Shown here: piece after piece, positions 43,326 to 51,928 of the stretch
How positions within the stretch are numbered: position 1 is the stretch's first letter
Layout: the number at the start of each line of letters is the position of its first letter
Assembly (NCBI RefSeq): GCF_004834005.1
Contig: NZ_STFF01000002.1
Span: 1 to 64,000 of the forward strand
Direction of reading: 5' to 3'
From: Niastella caeni
Lineage (GTDB): Bacteria > Bacteroidota > Bacteroidia > Chitinophagales > Chitinophagaceae
Length of the DNA: 64,000 bases
Position numbers and translations under genes: made by a program
Notes under the pieces: model-generated
What the model was told of the DNA's origin: nothing
Database searches by the model: none
The model's input: only the letters and a program-made list of their open reading frames with translations

Positions 43326-43982
43326 CTAGAGCGTTTCAAGCACCACTTTATTGAACTGTGACAGCGATGACAACTTTCTATCCGCAGCATCCCACCGGCC
43401 TTCGTGATGTACATGCGGGGCAGGAATGACCACACATTTCATGCGCGCTGCTTTGGCGGCGATCATACCATTGAAAGAATCTTCAAAACAAATACAGGAA
43501 GTGGGCGGTACTTTCAGTAATTCGGCACAATTCAAAAATACCTGCGGATGCGGTTTGCCATAGGGGAGATGCTCGGCAGAAGTGATAGCGTTCAGATAGG
43601 GTTGAATATTCAGTTTTTCAACCACTGCTTCAATTAATCGCATGGGAGAGGAAGAAGCCAGTCCGATCAGGAAATTATTAGCTTTGAAAAATTCCATGAT
43701 GTATTCCACACCCGGCATAGCCTCACCATGTTGTTTGATCTTATCAAGCGCGCTTTGTTCAACCCGCTTGGCGGCTTCTTTAGCTTGTTGTTTATCGATC
43801 GTAAAATGGGAGAACCAGTAATCGACCCATTCTGGCGTACGGAGGCCTGTAGTAAGATTATATTCTTCATCGGTGAGGGTTGCACCAAACTGTTGTAGCA
43901 TGTCGGCGCCTGCCTGTTGCCATAAGGGTTCGGAATCTATCAACAGACCATCCATATCGAAAATTACCGCAGAAAATTTCAT
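43326..43982 (-). CDS. HAD-superfamily phosphatase, HxpB/beta-PGM-like
   Basis: This 218-residue enzyme has the HAD motifs: I, FDMDGLLIDSEP (nucleophile Asp9, Asp11); II, LASSSP; III, the Lys in GKPHPQVF; and IV, CFEDSFNGMIAAKAA. The cap is helical (residues about 15-90). The family contains beta-phosphoglucomutases and sugar phosphatases such as 2-deoxyglucose-6-phosphatase and hexitol phosphatase. A soluble sugar-phosphate phosphatase is the best call, with unknown substrate. It is followed downstream by word-repeat gaps and convergent to the T9SS protein gene. Confidence 0.9.
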   Translation of the reverse strand: MKFSAVIFDMDGLLIDSEPLWQQAGADMLQQFGATLTDEEYNLTTGLRTPEWVDYWFSHFTIDKQQAKEAAKRVEQSALDKIKQHGEAMPGVEYIMEFFKANNFLIGLASSSPMRLIEAVVEKLNIQPYLNAITSAEHLPYGKPHPQVFLNCAELLKVPPTSCICFEDSFNGMIAAKAARMKCVVIPAPHVHHEGRWDAADRKLSSLSQFNKVVLETL

Positions 43983-43996
43983 GGGGGCAAATTTAG

Positions 43997-44105
43997 TTTA
44001 TAGTTTCTGGTTTTTCGTTTATTGTTAGCCATTTCGAAAATTTCGATATTAATCTGGCTGCTTTCATTTTAAGAATCCAAAAACAAAAAACTATAAACAA
44101 TAAAC
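43997..44105. repeat. Intergenic inverted-word repeat, TTTATAGTTT family
   Basis: Left words TTTAGTTTATAGTTTCTGG and TTTTTCGTTTATTGTTAG oppose right words AAAAACAAAAAACTATAAAC and AATAAACAG, which are approximate complements. The gap is between divergent genes. Confidence 0.7.
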
Positions 44106-44150
44106 AGAATTCTTAATTTCGGTATCTATTGACTATCAAAATATTGATGC

Positions 44151-44915
44151 ATGAGTTCGTTCAGTGAACGGTTGCGGCATATAAAATGGTTTCGGAAATT
44201 CTTATACCCCTTGATCGGCATTTTAACATGGCCGGGACTTGTTATTATAAACAAGTTAAAGATCAGAGGTACGGAACATATTGCCAAGCTACAAAAGAAG
44301 AATGTGCTTTTTGTAAGCAATCATCAAACCTATTTTGCCGATGTAATAACCTTTCTACATATATTCTGCGCCGTGAAATGGGGGAAGAAGAACAAGCTGG
44401 GCATACCGTATTACCTGTTAAACCCGTTTACCAACGTATACTATGTAGCTGCTGAAGAAACAATGAAAGGCAGTTGGATCAGCCGGTTGTTTACGCTGGG
44501 TGGTGCGCTTACCGTAAAAAGGACCTGGCGTTCGGCGGGTACTGAAGTGCGTAAGGGACTCGACCCTTCAGACACCCGTAAAATTACCCGGGCATTGGAA
44601 AACAATTGGGTGATCACTTTTCCCCAGGGAACTACCACGCCTTTTGCACCCGGACGAAAAGGTACAGCGCATATCATTAAGCTGTGCAAACCCATTGTAG
44701 TACCGGTTGTGATCAGCGGGTTCTGGCGAGCCTTTAATAAGAAAGGATTGAAACTTAAAAAAAGAGGTACGCTGCTTTCCGTAACGTTCAAAGAACCGTT
44801 ACAAATAGATTACGAAGCACCTGCTGAAGAAATTCTACAACAAGTAATGGATGCCATTGAGCAAAGCAAATCGTTTATGATGAAAGGAGCGCACCACAGG
44901 AGAACAATTAGCTAA
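44151..44915 (+). CDS. Lysophospholipid acyltransferase family protein
   Basis: This 254-residue membrane-associated protein transfers acyl chains to lysophospholipids or glycerol-3-phosphate derivatives. The PlsC-type motif I reads NHQTYFADV with His58 and Asp64, five residues apart instead of four as in the usual HX4D. Motif III is in FPQGTTTPFAPGRKGTAHII and motif IV in VVPVVISGFW. N-terminal hydrophobic residues (YPLIGILTWPGLVIINKLKI) anchor it in the membrane. It is monocistronic and convergent with the thioesterase gene across a strong hairpin. Confidence 0.85.
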   Translation: MSSFSERLRHIKWFRKFLYPLIGILTWPGLVIINKLKIRGTEHIAKLQKKNVLFVSNHQTYFADVITFLHIFCAVKWGKKNKLGIPYYLLNPFTNVYYVAAEETMKGSWISRLFTLGGALTVKRTWRSAGTEVRKGLDPSDTRKITRALENNWVITFPQGTTTPFAPGRKGTAHIIKLCKPIVVPVVISGFWRAFNKKGLKLKKRGTLLSVTFKEPLQIDYEAPAEEILQQVMDAIEQSKSFMMKGAHHRRTIS

Positions 44916-44953
44916 TGTGATAATACCGCTCGGCTGGGAAGTTCCTATTGTCG

Positions 44954-44990
44954 GATTGTTTGATGGTTGAATCCTAACCATCAAACAATC
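44954..44990. terminator. Perfect 15-bp hairpin between convergent genes
   Basis: GATTGTTTGATGGTT (44954-44968) and AACCATCAAACAATC (44976-44990) are perfect complements with a seven-base loop. It could end transcription on both strands, but the poly-T tail on either side is short. It belongs to the GATGGTT/AACCATC word family at 37921 and 45567. Confidence 0.8.
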
Positions 44991-45011
44991 AAGCAATGAA
45001 ACGATCAAAAA

Positions 45012-45530
45012 TTACTTCGTAAACAGCGCCTTCAATTCTGTAGCGTCATTCGGTTGCATTTTACCTCCTAAGATCAGGCGTACCTGTCTTCTGCGCAACG
45101 CGCCATCAAACAGCTTTTTTTCTTCTTCTGTTTCAGGAATAAGTGCAGGAATTTTGCGGGGTTTTCCATTGGGGTCGAGCGATACGAACGTAAAATAGGC
45201 TTCGTTGCTTTTGTATTTGTATTGGTGCAGGGCATCTTCTCCCCAAACACTCATATAGATCTCCATAGACGTATTAAAAGCCCTGGATACCCTGGCCTGA
45301 ATGTGCACTACATTGCCCAGTTTAATGGGGTTTTCGAATGAAATATTATCTACAGACGCAGTTACCACCGGGGTGCCGCAATGCTTCATAGCTGCCAGGG
45401 CAGCAGCAATATCCATCCAGTACATTAATCGTCCACCCATTAAGTTGCCAAACATATTGGTATCATTGGGTAATACCAATTCGGTCATTGTTACTGATGA
45501 CTCTTTGGCTGTCTTGGAAAACTGGTCCAT
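45012..45530 (-). CDS. Acyl-CoA thioesterase (YciA/ACOT-like hotdog)
   Basis: This 172-residue hotdog protein hydrolyses acyl-CoA. The family pattern is ELVLPNDTNMFGNLMGGRLMYWMD with the typical N/D residues (NDTNMFGNLMGG), followed by SVDNISFENPIKLGNVVH. The C-terminal charged extension (EEEKKLFDGALRRRQVRLILGGK) is common in this group. It is unlike the smaller 4HBT protein at 133-573. It is convergent with the acyltransferase gene and is followed upstream on its own strand by a word-repeat gap. Confidence 0.9.
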   Translation of the reverse strand: MDQFSKTAKESSVTMTELVLPNDTNMFGNLMGGRLMYWMDIAAALAAMKHCGTPVVTASVDNISFENPIKLGNVVHIQARVSRAFNTSMEIYMSVWGEDALHQYKYKSNEAYFTFVSLDPNGKPRKIPALIPETEEEKKLFDGALRRRQVRLILGGKMQPNDATELKALFTK

Positions 45531-45566
45531 GCTATTTTTTGCGCAAAGATATATAAACCACGCATT

Positions 45567-45687
45567 GATGGTTAGATTGTTTGATTGATAGATTGATGGG
45601 CCTGAAATATAGGCAGGTTAATAATAATGAAGGCAGTCAGAAGATCGGAGAGCCTTAGCCATCAAACCATTAAACCATAGAACCATC
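45567..45687. repeat. Intergenic inverted-word repeat, GATGGTT/AACCATC family
   Basis: Left words GATGGTTAGATTGTTTGATTG and ATAGATTGATGG (45567-45599) oppose right words AGCCATCAAACCATTAAACC and ATAGAACCATC (45656-45687), with a unique spacer. It lies between two genes on the same strand. Confidence 0.75.
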
Positions 45688-46784
45688 TATACTGTAACTT
45701 TTTCCAGTGTATTAAGAAATGCTTCATCCGCATCGGCCCCAATACCTGGTGTTTCCGGTACTTCAAGGAAAAAGCCTTTGTATTGTACGCCACCGGTAAC
45801 CGGATCGGTTTTGTGGCCCAGCATGCAGGTATCCATATCGTAAAATATCACATTGTCGTGCGAAAGCGCAAAATGCGCAAATGCCGACAGGGCAACCCGG
45901 CTTTCCAGCATGCCACCCATCATACAGGGAATATTATGTTGCTTACAAACCGCATGAATTTTCTGCGCTTCCGAAATTCCACCCGATTTAGCAAACTTGA
46001 TATTTACATAGTCACAGGCGCCGGCAGCAATGATCCGTTTTGCATCGTAATGATTAAACACGCTTTCATCGGCCATTATTTTAATGGGCGATTGCTTCAC
46101 CAAAGCCGGTAATTTATCATCGTTCCAGGAACGCATCGGTTGCTCGCAGAACTGGATGTTAAAAGGCGCCATAGCCGTCAATGCAAACAACGCATCTTCA
46201 TAACTCCATCCCTGGTTGGCATCAATACGCAAGCCAATAGAAGAGCCCGCTGCTTCGCGGATCCGGCGAACGCGTTCCACATCTTCTTTGGCATTTTTAC
46301 CCAGTTTAATTTTAATGATGCGCACACCTCTTTTTACAAAATCAATGGCTTTGGCGGCCATGTTATCAGGCGTGTCAATGCCAATAGTGAGATCGGTTTC
46401 TAATTCCTTTTTACTTCCACCCAAAAAGCGATACAGCGGTTGACCGGCCGCTTTGGCAGCCAGGTCGTACAGGGCCATATCAAAAGCGCTTTTGATGGTA
46501 GCATTAAAAGCGGTGAAACTGTGCAAATCCTGCAACCGTTCTTCAATAGCAGCCGCATTTTTGTTTTTCCAGAGGGCGGCAAAATCCTTAGCCATTTCAA
46601 AACAGGTGGCCTGGGTTTCACCCGCGATCATTGGAAATGCGGAGCATTCACCCACACCATATAAGCCCGAATCGGTATGCACCCTGATGAAAATATTCTG
46701 CGCAAAGTGCATGGTGCCGGTGGCAATAGTAAAAGGGTGCATGGGGATGCTGAACTTATAGATCTCGGTTTGTAGGATTGTCAT
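45687..46784 (-). CDS. Dipeptide epimerase-like enolase-superfamily enzyme
   Basis: This 365-residue protein has the enolase-superfamily fold with a KxK motif (RIIKIKLGK), metal ligands in RIDANQGW (Asp), FCEQP (Glu) and MADESVF (Asp), and the second catalytic Lys in YVNIKFAKSGG. The DxD motif of the barrel end, YDMDTCMLG, is typical of dipeptide (L-Ala-D/L-Glu) epimerases. The likely role is recycling murein peptides, though other epimerase substrates are possible. The ATG at 46784 was preferred over the upstream TTG at 46802. Confidence 0.85.
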   Translation of the reverse strand: MTILQTEIYKFSIPMHPFTIATGTMHFAQNIFIRVHTDSGLYGVGECSAFPMIAGETQATCFEMAKDFAALWKNKNAAAIEERLQDLHSFTAFNATIKSAFDMALYDLAAKAAGQPLYRFLGGSKKELETDLTIGIDTPDNMAAKAIDFVKRGVRIIKIKLGKNAKEDVERVRRIREAAGSSIGLRIDANQGWSYEDALFALTAMAPFNIQFCEQPMRSWNDDKLPALVKQSPIKIMADESVFNHYDAKRIIAAGACDYVNIKFAKSGGISEAQKIHAVCKQHNIPCMMGGMLESRVALSAFAHFALSHDNVIFYDMDTCMLGHKTDPVTGGVQYKGFFLEVPETPGIGADADEAFLNTLEKVTV

Positions 46785-46802
46785 ATTGAACACAATATAC
46801 AA

Positions 46803-47012
46803 GGTTCGGGGAAGCGAATGTGCTAATGAGATAATATGCTAATTTGATAATTGAAAGACAATAGATTGTAAACCCAAACGGATAAACGGGACGACCGAAA
46901 ACCGTGACGAAAATTCCGGCAAGCGCCGGTACCGGTACCTAAAAACTAAGGACTTAAAACTAAGAACTTAGCAGCTAAAGAATTATCTTCGCGCCTAACA
47001 TTCGTTAGTTCT
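46803..47012. repeat. Intergenic words upstream of the proline dehydrogenase gene
   Basis: The gap holds GTGCTAATGAGATAATATGC, CTAAGGACTTAAAACTAAGAAC and TTAGCAGCTAAAG words. TATCTTCG at 46984-46991 is one base off the TAnnTTTG promoter box. Confidence 0.6.
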
Positions 47013-48236
47013 ATGTCGAAAACCGCCGTTGCTGTATCTTTTGATAATACGGAAAATGCATTTGCTTATAAATCAGAGCGAGAGTTAAAAAAAGCCCGAT
47101 TCCTTTTTTCGAGCATGGGCTACCAACCCCTGGTAAAACTCGGTACAAAACTTACTCCCTGGGCTATTAAAGTGGGACTACCCATAAAAAATCTCATCCG
47201 GAATACCATTTTTGAACAATTTGTTGGTGGAGAAACGCTGGAAGAAACCGCGCATGTGGCTGCCAAATTGAAGCAATTCAATGTGCAGGTGATCCTCGAT
47301 TATGGGGTAGAAGGGAAGGAAGGGGAAGCAAATTTTGATCATGCCACCGAGGAATTCATTAAGGTTATTAACTATGCGGCCACGCAACCGAACATTCCGT
47401 TCATGAGTGTGAAAGTGACTGGCCTGGCCCGGTTTTCCCTGCTTGAAAAACTGGATGCGGCAGTTACCGCCAAAAGCGGATTTGAAGGAAAAGTACATAC
47501 TGAAATATTAACCCCTTCGGAAATTGAAGAGTGGGAGCGGGTTGAACAACGGATCATTCGGATCTGTGAAGCTGCTGCAGACAAAAGAATCGGTGTTTTG
47601 ATCGACGCAGAAGAAAGCTGGATCCAGGACCCTGTTGACGCCCTCACCATGCAAATGATGGAACGGTTTAACAGGCAACGACCTGTTATTTATAATACCA
47701 TTCAATTATACCGGCACGACCGGCTCCAATTCCTGAAAGACAGTTTTGCATCTGCACAACAAAAGGGATTTATCCTGGGTGCGAAACTGGTTCGTGGCGC
47801 CTATATGGAAAAAGAACGCAAGCGGGCGGCGGCCATGAAATACCCTTCACCCATTCAACCCAATAAAGAAGCAACAGATCGCGACTACAATGCAGCGCTG
47901 GAGTTTTGTGTAGATTATCTGAATTATATTGCCCTGATAGTTGCTTCGCATAACGAGTATAGCAATTTATATACTACCGAACTGCTCGATAAAAAAGGAT
48001 TACCGCATAATCATCCGCACGTACATTTCTCGCAATTATATGGCATGAGCGATAATATTACTTTCAACCTGGCAAAGCATTCCTTCCGGGTAAGCAAATA
48101 TTTGCCATTTGGTCCCATCCATGATGTAATACCTTACCTCATGCGCCGGGCGCAGGAGAACTCTTCTGTATCAGGACAAACTGGCCGTGAGCTGGGGTTG
48201 ATCAGAAAAGAAATGGAAAGACGTAAAGCAGGGTAA
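47013..48236 (+). CDS. Proline dehydrogenase (monofunctional)
   Basis: This 407-residue flavoenzyme oxidises proline to pyrroline-5-carboxylate and passes electrons to the respiratory chain. Residues fit the PRODH barrel: FDHATEEFIKVINYA, SVKVTGLARF, the FAD/substrate block IGVLIDAEESWIQDP, KLVRGAYMEKER (GAYxxxE), and YLPFGPIHDVIPYLMRRAQEN near the end. There is no P5C dehydrogenase domain, as in the Bacteroidota and eukaryotic form. The next gene is an unknown lipoprotein. No putA-like regulator is in the window. Confidence 0.92.
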   Translation: MSKTAVAVSFDNTENAFAYKSERELKKARFLFSSMGYQPLVKLGTKLTPWAIKVGLPIKNLIRNTIFEQFVGGETLEETAHVAAKLKQFNVQVILDYGVEGKEGEANFDHATEEFIKVINYAATQPNIPFMSVKVTGLARFSLLEKLDAAVTAKSGFEGKVHTEILTPSEIEEWERVEQRIIRICEAAADKRIGVLIDAEESWIQDPVDALTMQMMERFNRQRPVIYNTIQLYRHDRLQFLKDSFASAQQKGFILGAKLVRGAYMEKERKRAAAMKYPSPIQPNKEATDRDYNAALEFCVDYLNYIALIVASHNEYSNLYTTELLDKKGLPHNHPHVHFSQLYGMSDNITFNLAKHSFRVSKYLPFGPIHDVIPYLMRRAQENSSVSGQTGRELGLIRKEMERRKAG

Positions 48237-48378
48237 TTAACCCCGACATATCAGAACAAGTTGTAATAATCCCCACCGTCGGGACAAGTTATGATAATTT
48301 ACTGCGTTAATATGCTAATAATGTCTAACAGACATATATTGCACTTATTTATATTCTGTTCCTAAACCCCTATTCATA

Positions 48379-49383
48379 ATGAGAAAGCTGGAACTCCTAT
48401 CAATATTGGTTTATTTAATCGTTTTAAATTCCTGTAACACACAACCCGAAACAAAATACAATACCTCAACATTGAATTTAAAGGGGAACATTAAGCACAT
48501 TACGGAAAGAAAAAATGATGGATCCCCAAACCTGATAGACATTGAATTTAAAGAGAACAGCGTATTTTTCATTAAGACAGAAAACCCCACTACAGAATAT
48601 TTGTTTCAATACGAGGATCAAAAATTGAACTATATAAACCGTAAAGGTGAGCTAATAAAGCCGGAGAACTTCCCGCTGGCGTTCGAATTATTACAGCCAC
48701 TTTTAACGTATAATGCCGATTCGGTAGTAAGAAATAACAACCAGGACCCCATTAAGGTATTTTTTAATGGCAAAAATACCAATGAGGTAAAAGTATACAG
48801 GATTGAATATATGTACGATCATTTCAATAATTGGATAGTTCGGGATCTCTATTATGATACCAATAACGTTGTGATTGAACGGGCGGAAAGAAAAATTCTC
48901 TATGCCAGGGTAGTGACAAAAAATGAGATCACCACCTGGAATGCGCAGGTGGACTCTATCTTTAAAGAATGTAAAACCAGAAGTTCGCTGGGAACGCTGA
49001 TTGATACAACTATTGATAAAAATAAAGAACGTCTAAAGGAAATTGATGCTTATGTAAGCAAATACAATAATGATGTTGTGTCAACGGGTACCACCGTAAC
49101 GAAATTGGTGGATAGTTTTAATAAAACCTATGGACAGGAAAATCTTTCACCTGAATTGCAAAAAATTCAAAAGAAGTTGGACTATCTCCATCGACTGGCA
49201 TTAAACGAACGATTTTTTTATAATGAAGTCAGTTTGGTTGTTCCATTATTGGTAAGTGGTAAAAAGAGTGTAAAAGATAAGACGGATCCTTTTACAAACA
49301 GGTACACCCTCACGTATACGTTTGAGTTAATGGCCGACATAAAACATTTAGTGAGGAAGTACGAAACAGACTTCCGTAAATGA
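48379..49383 (+). CDS. Hypothetical lipoprotein
   Basis: This 334-residue protein has a lipobox ending at Cys19 (SILVYLIVLNSCNTQP). The rest shows no motif I recognise. The N-terminal half is beta-rich (KGNIKHITERKNDGSPN, YRIEYMYDHFNNWIVRDLYYD), similar in style to YD-repeat or toxin-immunity-like lipoproteins, and the C-terminal half is helical and charged. It follows the proline dehydrogenase gene by 142 bases and ends 23 bases before the convergent dienelactone hydrolase gene's stop. The function is unknown. Confidence 0.75.
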   Translation: MRKLELLSILVYLIVLNSCNTQPETKYNTSTLNLKGNIKHITERKNDGSPNLIDIEFKENSVFFIKTENPTTEYLFQYEDQKLNYINRKGELIKPENFPLAFELLQPLLTYNADSVVRNNNQDPIKVFFNGKNTNEVKVYRIEYMYDHFNNWIVRDLYYDTNNVVIERAERKILYARVVTKNEITTWNAQVDSIFKECKTRSSLGTLIDTTIDKNKERLKEIDAYVSKYNNDVVSTGTTVTKLVDSFNKTYGQENLSPELQKIQKKLDYLHRLALNERFFYNEVSLVVPLLVSGKKSVKDKTDPFTNRYTLTYTFELMADIKHLVRKYETDFRK

Positions 49384-49406
49384 TTTTCCAAACGGGGCAT
49401 TGCTTT

Positions 49407-50264
49407 TTACTTAAGTCTGTCATTAAAGATCTTCAAGGTTCTTTCCCATGCCAGTTTAGCTGCCGCGGCATTGTAGCGCGTGGGAGCAGTATCGTTATGA
49501 AAAGCATGGTTGGCGCCTTCATAAACGTACAATTCATATTTGGCGCCTGCTTTTTTCAGTGCTTCTTCATAAGCGGGAATACCGGCATTGATACGCTCAT
49601 CTAACCCGCCATAATGCAGTTGAACAGCAGCCTTTATTTTAGGTACATCCGCTGCATCGGGTTGGCGGCCATAAAAAGAAACAGCGGCCTTGAGGTCAGG
49701 CACATGAACGGCTAACTGGTTGGCCATAGCGCCGCCCCAGCAAAATCCCACGCAGCCGGCCTTGCCATTACTTTCAGACTGCGACTTCAGGTAATTGAAT
49801 GCTTTTATAAAATTGTTCAGGTTCTTTTGCATATCCAGCTTACCAAACATATTGCGCGCTTCATCTTCATTGGCAGGCGTGCCACCCAATGGCGATAACG
49901 CATCCGGCGCCAGCGCCAGGAAGCCAGCCAATGCAACGCGGCGGGTAACATCTTCAATATGCGGATTTAATCCACGGTTTTCGTGAATGACAACCACGGT
50001 GCCAAATTTCCCTTTTTGTTTAGGTTTGGCCACATAGCCTTTCATAGTGCAATCGTCACCAGGATAGGTAATAAGCTCAGTGGTTATGCGATCATCCTGC
50101 ACAGGCACTGTTTGCGCCTTTGCATAATTCACTTCCAGCATAGGTAATACGGCCAATGCTGCTGCCAGGCTACCGGTTAGTTTGGTAAGGCGGCGAATAA
50201 ATTCATCGCGGGAGAGGGGCGCATGAGTGTATTCGTCGAAAAGGTTGATTATATCCTGGTTCAT
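49407..50264 (-). CDS. Dienelactone hydrolase family protein, exported
   Basis: The ATG at 50262-50264 gives 285 residues; the longer frame to 50438 is unlikely. A helical N terminus with RR (EFIRRLTKLTGSLAAALAVLP) may be a Tat-type signal, so the enzyme is probably periplasmic. The alpha/beta-hydrolase core has VIHENRGL, the catalytic Cys in GFCWGG, the Asp in GLDERINAG and the His in GANHAFHND, the Cys-Asp-His triad of dienelactone hydrolases. The substrate is unknown. It is divergent from tRNA-Val, with no partner in an operon. Confidence 0.9.
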   Translation of the reverse strand: MNQDIINLFDEYTHAPLSRDEFIRRLTKLTGSLAAALAVLPMLEVNYAKAQTVPVQDDRITTELITYPGDDCTMKGYVAKPKQKGKFGTVVVIHENRGLNPHIEDVTRRVALAGFLALAPDALSPLGGTPANEDEARNMFGKLDMQKNLNNFIKAFNYLKSQSESNGKAGCVGFCWGGAMANQLAVHVPDLKAAVSFYGRQPDAADVPKIKAAVQLHYGGLDERINAGIPAYEEALKKAGAKYELYVYEGANHAFHNDTAPTRYNAAAAKLAWERTLKIFNDRLK

Positions 50265-50444
50265 AAAAAAGGTTTGAATGGTGAACGACCTTCCTAAAGG
50301 TAGCGAATTCCACTTTTGGAACTGTTTGCCTCGTGTTACTGTTTTTAAACCCGTATCGGGTTTATGGAATATTAAGGCCTGAATGAATATGTAATAAATT
50401 TGGGGAAGGCTGCCGACTGTTTTACCTTCGGCATTCAATTTTCA

Positions 50445-50519
50445 GGACTGTTAGCTCAGTTGGTTTAGAGCATTACTTTGACAGAGTAGGGGTCACTGGT
50501 TCGAGTCCAGTACAGTCCA
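50445..50519 (+). tRNA. tRNA-Val (anticodon GAC)
   Basis: This 75-nt cloverleaf is complete. The acceptor GGACTGT pairs with ACAGTCC, the D arm GCTC...GAGC is present, the anticodon arm TTACT/AGTAG has the loop TTGACAG (anticodon GAC, valine GUC/GUU), and the T arm ACTGG-TTCGAGT-CCAGT is perfect. The 3' CCA is not encoded. A terminator follows. Confidence 0.95.
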
Positions 50520-50528
50520 CTTTTTTGT

Positions 50529-50559
50529 AAAGCCTTGCGTTGCAGGGCTTTATTTTTTT
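50529..50559 (+). terminator. Intrinsic terminator after tRNA-Val
   Basis: AAAGCCTTGC/GCAGGGCTTT with a GTT loop and a T-rich tail. Confidence 0.9.
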
Positions 50560-50734
50560 ATGTCTACCGGGTCAAACCATTTGCAGCATAATTTATATTT
50601 CAATTGATTTACATAGCCCATATGTTTAAGGGATATCATTAATTGGTTAAATGGGTTCTTTGGTTTCCTGGAGTTCCCATTTTTTAATTAATTCCGGGGG
50701 CATGTATTTATAATCTCTCCAATGATTTTTTTGA

Positions 50735-50992
50735 AGAGAGATTTGTTATTTTAAGTCTGATGATAATAGTTTCAAGAACTTCGTTGAATTGGTTTATGAT
50801 TATTACAACGACCTGACCGGCAAAAGGAAAGAATTCAAGGAGTTGGACGACGAAACAATTAAAAAATTAATCGACTTGATAAAGAAAAATTCAACGGTGC
50901 TTGAAAATGGATTTTTTCACTATGAAAGCAGGGATAAGAAATTTGCAGAAAAGGTATCGGCAACGCTTTATGTATTTGAACGAATGGCATGA
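50735..50992 (+). pseudogene. Remnant of a small gene (67 codons open)
   Basis: An open frame from 50735 to 50992 encodes DDNSFKNFVELVYDYYNDLTG in part, then a helical C-terminal region (DDETIKKLIDLIKKNSTVL, ESRDKKFAEKVSATLYVFERMA). The only possible start is TTG at 50789, and the coding-like sequence runs further upstream to a stop at 50732. It looks like the C-terminal part of a longer protein. The family is not recognised. Confidence 0.45.
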
Positions 50993-51012
50993 TGAAAAGA
51001 ATAAAACAATAA

Positions 51013-51335
51013 ATGGAAACAGAACAACAAAGAATAAAAGCAAGTAAAAGAAAAGACAATTTAAAAAAAGGAGCAAAAATATCTCTCACCGTTTTGCTAC
51101 TCTATGTAGTCGGGCAGCTAGCTACTGTTTATCAAACAAGATATCAGTTAGTAAGCCCAATAATACCAGAAAGCACTATCTGGGAGATAAACAATCAATT
51201 CATTTTTACGGCTTTCGTTTCTTCTATTATTAGTGTGTTTGGACTTATACTTTATTTTTTGACAAGTACTTGTTGGTAATAGTTTTAGTAGTATTGACAT
51301 TGATCGCAAACAGCCTAAGACTCGAATTCCATTAA
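51013..51335 (+). pseudogene. Small membrane protein with probable frameshift
   Basis: The frame from ATG 51013 encodes 88 residues with a basic N terminus (RIKASKRKDNLKKGAK) and two membrane segments. After LILYFLT it stops at 51279. A run of six T (51265-51270 region) precedes the stop; one extra T would continue the frame as LYFFDKYLLVIVLVVLTLIANSLRLEFH to a stop at 51333-51335, adding a third hydrophobic segment. That suggests a frameshift by homopolymer slippage, either real or a sequencing error. The family is unknown. Confidence 0.5.
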
Positions 51336-51375
51336 GTGGTTCGACAATCCATGAGTCAACAATTCGGTGTATGGA

Positions 51376-51909
51376 CTATCGCTTAGAAGCAATGGGTAAG
51401 CTAATTAAAGCTGCATAAATTGAATCCCTGCGGTACATGGATTGGCGTTCTCCTATTTTTTCGATTTTGGAAAAGCCTGCGTCGTCAAATATCGACTGTG
51501 CACGCGCAAACGAAACGGGAAAAGGAACCCATTGATTCCCTCTATCGGTGTCATATTCGACCAGAATAAATACTCCGATGCCATTGCGTAAATGTGTTTT
51601 TAATTTTTTGATACATGCCACCTGTTCTTGTACATAATGAAGAGAATTTGCCATTAATATACCGTCGAGGGTAGGAATTGGTAGTTTATCCTTCAAAAAA
51701 TCCGCCTGGTGAAAAATGATCGAGGGATGATGTTGGAGATTAGGTTGCGTATACAAATCAACTGCATGGATAGTTGAGCCCGGTAGTAAAATGGAGAATA
51801 AGGCCTCTGAGAATAATCCATTACCGGCGCCGAGGTCGGCCCAGGTTTGTGGTGAGCTATGCGGAACAATTCCTTTTTGGATCAATGATATCGCTTCGGT
51901 TAATTGCAT
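51376..51909 (-). CDS. Class I SAM-dependent methyltransferase
   Basis: This 177-residue protein has the Rossmann methyltransferase motif ADLGAGNGLFSEAL (motif I) and the acidic end of strand 2 at IHAVDLYT. SLHYVQEQ follows at the motif IV position (DGILMANSLHYVQ). It is short for the family, with a helical C-terminal domain. It lies 19 bases after a second methyltransferase gene, so both are likely in one transcript. The substrate is unknown; the similar sizes hint at modification of small metabolites or proteins. Confidence 0.85.
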   Translation of the reverse strand: MQLTEAISLIQKGIVPHSSPQTWADLGAGNGLFSEALFSILLPGSTIHAVDLYTQPNLQHHPSIIFHQADFLKDKLPIPTLDGILMANSLHYVQEQVACIKKLKTHLRNGIGVFILVEYDTDRGNQWVPFPVSFARAQSIFDDAGFSKIEKIGERQSMYRRDSIYAALISLPIASKR

Positions 51910-51928
51910 GGTATTGGGTTGTTATGAA

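Noticed and set aside
50445..50519. Integration site at the tRNA-Val 3' end
   Set aside because: No integrase gene and no direct repeat of the tRNA end was found downstream in the window.
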